A stretch of 38,872 nucleotides of DNA, taken from the NCBI GenBank assembly GCA_016839635.1, contig JAEOTV010000220.1:1-38872 (forward strand), given 5' to 3'. The DNA is from Promethearchaeota archaeon (lineage in GTDB: Archaea > Asgardarchaeota > Lokiarchaeia > Sigynarchaeales > SOKP01). The position numbers and the translations under genes were made by a program. The notes beneath the pieces were generated by a model. The model was not told where the DNA came from and did not search any database. It saw only the letters and a list, made by a program, of their open reading frames with translations. Shown in pieces: positions 35,351 through 38,872 of the stretch (positions are counted from its first letter, which is position 1; every line of letters starts with the position of its first letter).

Positions 35351-36646
35351 TTATTCTTCAAGATTAGCTCCACAAAAAAAGCAGAATTTTTGACCTCCGG
35401 GTAGCTCAGCTTGGCAGAAGGGGCAACTAAATTTGGATTGTTCGGCACTAGGTTTTTGTTTTTTGATTTTAGTTTGTTTAGGTTTTTTCTCAGTAGTGGG
35501 AACTTGTGTTTTTGATTTATTATATACAAAATAGGTAACAAAAACTAATATAGCACTCCCAACTGAAGCAATCACTACTATCAAGATTATTAATTCTATT
35601 GGAAGTCCTGGAGGTGGTCCGAGAGGTAAGTCTGAAGATCCTATTGTAAAATATCTAACATCTGATTCATATAAAGTTCCTATAGAATTATTTCCAAATA
35701 CTTGTATCGTATATAATCCATTGATACTAGGAAAAGGAATTGTAGTTTTCCCTGAAATTGTTTTAGTTGTTTGACCGTTTAAAGAATACCCAAGCCAATC
35801 TGGTGTAAATCCAAGATCAAAGTTTAGCAATAAGCCTTCATTCTCATTTTCTCCAATGTTATAAGAAGAATCCCAGGAATACCCTACTGCATCAAACCAT
35901 TGATCTTTCTGCATCAAAGTTCCAGTATCAAATTGTAAATTATCAACAGTAGCATGAGTATTAGCAAAACTAAACTCATAGCTTCCACTTGATTGAAGAA
36001 TACCATCAAGCCAGAGATCCCAACCTTGAGCAAGATCAAATTTAATGCGTACATGATGCCATGTTAAATCTTGATAATTACAGATAACATGCCATGAGCT
36101 TCCATCATAATACTGGTACTCCATAGTGGCATCCCTTGCTCTAATTGCAATAGCTTCTGATGTGCTGACTGTAGTTCCGCTTCTTACTCTCACATTATGA
36201 TGTTGTGTGGATTCCAGTCTCCACCAAAGCTCAATTTCTCCACTGCTCTGTGGAGAGGTAAAGGTTTGATATGCATAAGATCTAAAAGTTCCATCATTAT
36301 CATTTATCTCTACTACCTTTTTATGGCCATCTACTTCTGAGAGGACCCGAATAGGCCCACCACTTTCATCCACAATCCAACCCAATGGATCTGCTCCATT
36401 AACATCATTTTCAAATCCATAAGTGCCAGGATAATACCCACTCATCGGATCAGAATAAGTAATATTTTCCGGAGTGGTAATATTAATTTGTGGTCCACTC
36501 AACCTTAAATCATATAAATCAATAGGATTATCATTAATATGATCAAGAGGGGAATTCTTTAACACTGAATTTGAAAATAAAATTACAATGAAAACAGAAT
36601 TTAATAGTAGGATTAGAAGTAAAAACAAATATTTATATTTAGACAT
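35351..36646 (-). CDS. LamG-like surface protein with membrane helix and cytoplasmic zinc ribbon
   Basis: A 431-residue protein from the ATG at 36646, which follows AGGTTTGATC; an upstream TTG is less likely. An N-terminal hydrophobic signal or anchor segment is followed by a LamG/concanavalin-like beta-sandwich (about 65-255: GFENDVNGADPLGW, ELWWRLEST, WHHVRIKFD, DQWFDAVGYSWD), a short Ig-like segment (about 275-335, with LGYSLNGQ and IQVFGNNS), a PPPGLP linker, a membrane helix (about 349-374), a Lys-rich juxtamembrane stretch and a C-terminal zinc ribbon (SCPFCQAELPG and FCFFCGANLEE). LamG folds commonly bind glycans. The ligand and the role of the internal ribbon are unknown. It is a paralog of the next gene upstream. 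Confidence 0.8.
   Translation of the reverse strand: MSKYKYLFLLLILLLNSVFIVILFSNSVLKNSPLDHINDNPIDLYDLRLSGPQINITTPENITYSDPMSGYYPGTYGFENDVNGADPLGWIVDESGGPIRVLSEVDGHKKVVEINDNDGTFRSYAYQTFTSPQSSGEIELWWRLESTQHHNVRVRSGTTVSTSEAIAIRARDATMEYQYYDGSSWHVICNYQDLTWHHVRIKFDLAQGWDLWLDGILQSSGSYEFSFANTHATVDNLQFDTGTLMQKDQWFDAVGYSWDSSYNIGENENEGLLLNFDLGFTPDWLGYSLNGQTTKTISGKTTIPFPSINGLYTIQVFGNNSIGTLYESDVRYFTIGSSDLPLGPPPGLPIELIILIVVIASVGSAILVFVTYFVYNKSKTQVPTTEKKPKQTKIKKQKPSAEQSKFSCPFCQAELPGGQKFCFFCGANLEE
35579..35618 (-). repeat. Exact 40-bp repeat between tandem surface genes (copy 1)
   Basis: These 40 bases are identical to 37117-37156 and encode the PPPGLPIELIILI start of the membrane helix in both surface genes. 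The surrounding helix and tail regions are also similar at DNA level, so the duplication is fairly recent or maintained by gene conversion. Confidence 0.8.
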
Positions 36647-36819
36647 TTTGATCAAACCTAATTTTTTGTCAATATTTAAATTATTTAATATGATTCTATT
36701 TAATATTTTTCTACTTACACATTTATAAATGGTTCTGAAGACTTATATCTAAAAGCAGTATTTGGATTTATAATACTTTGCTAAGGAATTAAAAAAAAAG
36801 AAATATATCAATAACAAAA

Positions 36820-38872
36820 TTATTCTTCAAGATTTGCACCGCAGTAAAAACAAAATTTTTGATTTCCAGGTAGCTCAGCTTGACAGAATGGACAAGATAA
36901 TAATGGTGGTTTGTCAATTGACTTTTTCTTTTTAACTTTAGTTCGTTTAGGTTTTTCTGGTTTTAGACGCTGAACATGTTGAGGTGCTTCTGAGACTTGG
37001 GGAGTTTCTTTAACTTTAGGTTTTTTCTCATCTATAAAAATTCTTGATTTCCCTCTTCTATAAACGAAAAAAGTTAGAAAAACCAATATAGCACAACCTA
37101 CTGAAGCAATTACTATTATCAAGATTATTAATTCTATTGGAAGTCCTGGAGGTGGTTCGTGGATCTCAAATAATTCAACTAAAACAGATTGTTCAGATTC
37201 AATATTACCTACTACATCAATTGATTGATATATGATATTATAATCTCCCTCTGAAAATCCAGATAACGTAAAAGCTCCAGTATAGGTCAACCAACCAGAA
37301 TTATTAATCCGATACCTTATTAAAGATACACCAGATCCTGAAAAATCGTTTGCGGTAATTGTGAAAACCGTTGATTCAATGACGATATTGATTCCTGCAT
37401 AGGGTACAAATGAAAGTGTAGAAGTAGGAGGGTTCAGATCTTTATTTATTGTGATTTCATCATAATCTTCTTGACCAAGTGTATCATTTACATAAAATCT
37501 GATTGTAACAGGGCCATGTCCGTAATTCTCCCATTCTAGTTGATTAATAGTAGCGGATGAATCTCCAAAAGTAATATTAGTTGTTCCACCATCCAAAGTA
37601 TACCATCTAGTATCTAAATAACCTGTTGTTATTGAAAGATCAAAATCAGGCGCACTGAACCCAAAGAAATCCCCATCTTGAGGAGAATTTATCGAAATTT
37701 GAGGAAGAGGTATTGTGATATCTACTGTGAAAAACCTTTTGTTTGACTCAAAAATTTCTCCTAATGAATTATTTCCGAGTATTTTAATTGTATGTAAGCC
37801 GTTATTAGGCATAAGAATGGTTACATTTCCTAGTATTGTTTTAGTTGCTTGTCCATCTATGGAATAGCCCAACCAATCTAAATTAGTATTGTTTTCTAGA
37901 CTAAGCAATAATCCTTCGTACCGATTATCCTCATCGGTATAATTAGGATCCCATGAATATCCAATCGCATCTATGTAGAAATAATAATTAGCAGCAGCGG
38001 TTTGAGAAAAAAGAGAGATATAATCAAGATCATTCACAACAGCATAATAATCGTACGGTCCATATCTAATTCCATTCACAGATAAATAGAATGTATCTGC
38101 TGATAATCCTTGATATAATCCTGCTCCGCATTCGAAATCAATTTTAAAATGATACCATCGATCATTCTCTATATTACATAACTCGATCCATGTGGAAGGT
38201 CTAACTTGTAATTTTCCATCCCATACGGCAATATCTGGCCCCAATACGGGATATTCATAAAATCTCATGTGGTGAACACCATAAGAATCATCAGTTCTAA
38301 ACCAATACTCTATAGTTCCAGAAACTTGACTTCCTGCAGTGAAATATTGGGACATCCAGACGTCATCAGAGCCTCCATCATGAAACTCAACTATATTTTT
38401 ATGTCCACTTATTTCTCCAATTACATTTATCGTTCCAGTCGTCCCTTCATTAATCGTCCATTCATTCGGATCCCCTCCGATCTTATCATTTTCAAATCCA
38501 TAAGTCGCTGGATAATAGCCACTCATTGGTGCTGTATAAGTTTTATTCTCAGGAGTGATTATATTCAGCATTTTTATATTAAAGTATCTAATGTCAGATT
38601 CGAATATGGTACCTAAAGAATTGTTCCCAAAAACTTGTATAGTGTGTATCTCTTCTTCACTTGGAAATGGAAATGTGGAATTTCCTAATATTGATTTCGT
38701 AGCGTGTCCATCTAGAGAATATCCAAGCCAATCTGGAGTAAAAAGAAGATTAAAGCCAAGTAATAAACCTTCATTCTCATTATCTCCAATGCTATAACTT
38801 GGATCCCAAGAGTAGCCTACCGCATCAAACCATTGATCATGTTGCATCAACGTCCCTGTATCAAATTGTAAA
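36820..38872 (-). CDS. Larger LamG/Ig surface protein with cytoplasmic zinc ribbon (5' end cut off)
   Basis: The frame stays open to the window edge: upstream of the first Met it reads LQFDTGTL, exactly as in its neighbour, so the N-terminus lies outside. At least 680 residues are seen. It holds the end of one LamG-like module, a full second module (ending YFYIDAIGYSWDPN), an Ig-like domain (ISINSPQDGD to about SFVP), a further beta-domain with SGSGVSLIRYRINN and GNIES typical of surface-protein repeats, a PPPGLP linker, a membrane helix about 570-597 (counting from the first in-window Met), a long Lys/Pro stretch and the zinc ribbon SCPFCQAELPG / FCFYCGANLEE. It shares domain order and near-identical ends with the gene at 35351 and looks like a tandem duplicate with extra modules. 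Confidence 0.8.
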   Translation of the reverse strand, partial: LQFDTGTLMQHDQWFDAVGYSWDPSYSIGDNENEGLLLGFNLLFTPDWLGYSLDGHATKSILGNSTFPFPSEEEIHTIQVFGNNSLGTIFESDIRYFNIKMLNIITPENKTYTAPMSGYYPATYGFENDKIGGDPNEWTINEGTTGTINVIGEISGHKNIVEFHDGGSDDVWMSQYFTAGSQVSGTIEYWFRTDDSYGVHHMRFYEYPVLGPDIAVWDGKLQVRPSTWIELCNIENDRWYHFKIDFECGAGLYQGLSADTFYLSVNGIRYGPYDYYAVVNDLDYISLFSQTAAANYYFYIDAIGYSWDPNYTDEDNRYEGLLLSLENNTNLDWLGYSIDGQATKTILGNVTILMPNNGLHTIKILGNNSLGEIFESNKRFFTVDITIPLPQISINSPQDGDFFGFSAPDFDLSITTGYLDTRWYTLDGGTTNITFGDSSATINQLEWENYGHGPVTIRFYVNDTLGQEDYDEITINKDLNPPTSTLSFVPYAGINIVIESTVFTITANDFSGSGVSLIRYRINNSGWLTYTGAFTLSGFSEGDYNIIYQSIDVVGNIESEQSVLVELFEIHEPPPGLPIELIILIIVIASVGCAILVFLTFFVYRRGKSRIFIDEKKPKVKETPQVSEAPQHVQRLKPEKPKRTKVKKKKSIDKPPLLSCPFCQAELPGNQKFCFYCGANLEE
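37117..37156 (-). repeat. Exact 40-bp repeat between tandem surface genes (copy 2)
   Basis: Second copy of the 40-bp block at 35579-35618, same orientation, 1,538 bp apart. The distance equals the offset between the two paralogous 3' halves, as expected for a tandem gene duplication rather than an independent repeat. Confidence 0.8.

Noticed and set aside
36656..36819. Gap between the tandem surface genes
   Set aside because: AT-rich with no clear inverted repeat, attachment site or mobile-element remnant that would explain the duplication.

Overview
The window is AT-rich, gene-dense DNA from an archaeon, and the gene content points to an Asgard archaeon, most likely of the Lokiarchaeia/Prometheoarchaeum type. 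Archaeal markers are RadA recombinase, an archaeal/eukaryotic-type tyrosyl-tRNA synthetase, archaeal-type CoaD, ADP-forming acetyl-CoA synthetase, a tungsten aldehyde:ferredoxin oxidoreductase and a DUF1512-like protein. Asgard-like traits are a long leucine-rich-repeat protein, a surface protein with a cytoplasmic longin/roadblock-like domain, and a Vps29-like phosphoesterase. This assignment is inference from protein content; no rRNA or tRNA gene was found in the window.

Layout. 1-91: tail of an unidentified gene. 256-954: acetyl-CoA synthetase beta subunit. 1227-5906: giant receptor-like surface protein. 6093-7633: small helical protein and, facing it, radA. 7894-11428 (+): phosphoglucose isomerase, U32-family protein and glutamate formimidoyltransferase. 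11432-16406 (-): hutU-hutH-hutI, converging on the formimidoyltransferase; a perfect 19-bp palindrome lies just before hutU. 16528-18261: LRR protein with 23 exact 23-residue repeats. 18420-20198: iron alcohol dehydrogenase and a divergent SCP2-like protein. 20215-23467 (-): tyrS-acdA-vps29-like run. 23597-26930: membrane protein and pyruvate phosphate dikinase. 27097-32151 (-): AOR, acyl-CoA ligase, SCP2 protein and HAD phosphatase. 32353-34532: DUF1512 protein, a small membrane zinc-ribbon protein and coaD, which has no ordinary start codon. 34669-38872: a zinc-ribbon protein and two tandem paralogous surface proteins (LamG-like ectodomain, one membrane helix, cytoplasmic zinc ribbon); the second runs off the window edge.

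How the genes fit together. Most enzymes fit an anaerobic, ferredoxin-based fermenter of amino acids and organic acids. HutH, HutU, HutI and the formimidoyltransferase take histidine to glutamate plus formimino-folate. AOR oxidises aldehydes to acids, the ligase converts acids to acyl-CoA, and the ADP-forming synthetase (alpha and beta encoded about 20 kb apart) makes ATP from acyl-CoA. PPDK and phosphoglucose isomerase link to glycolysis/gluconeogenesis. The surface proteins at both ends look like sensors or adhesins with cytoplasmic interaction domains. No mobile element, CRISPR array, rRNA or tRNA was recognised, and no stretch over 300 bases lacks a gene.
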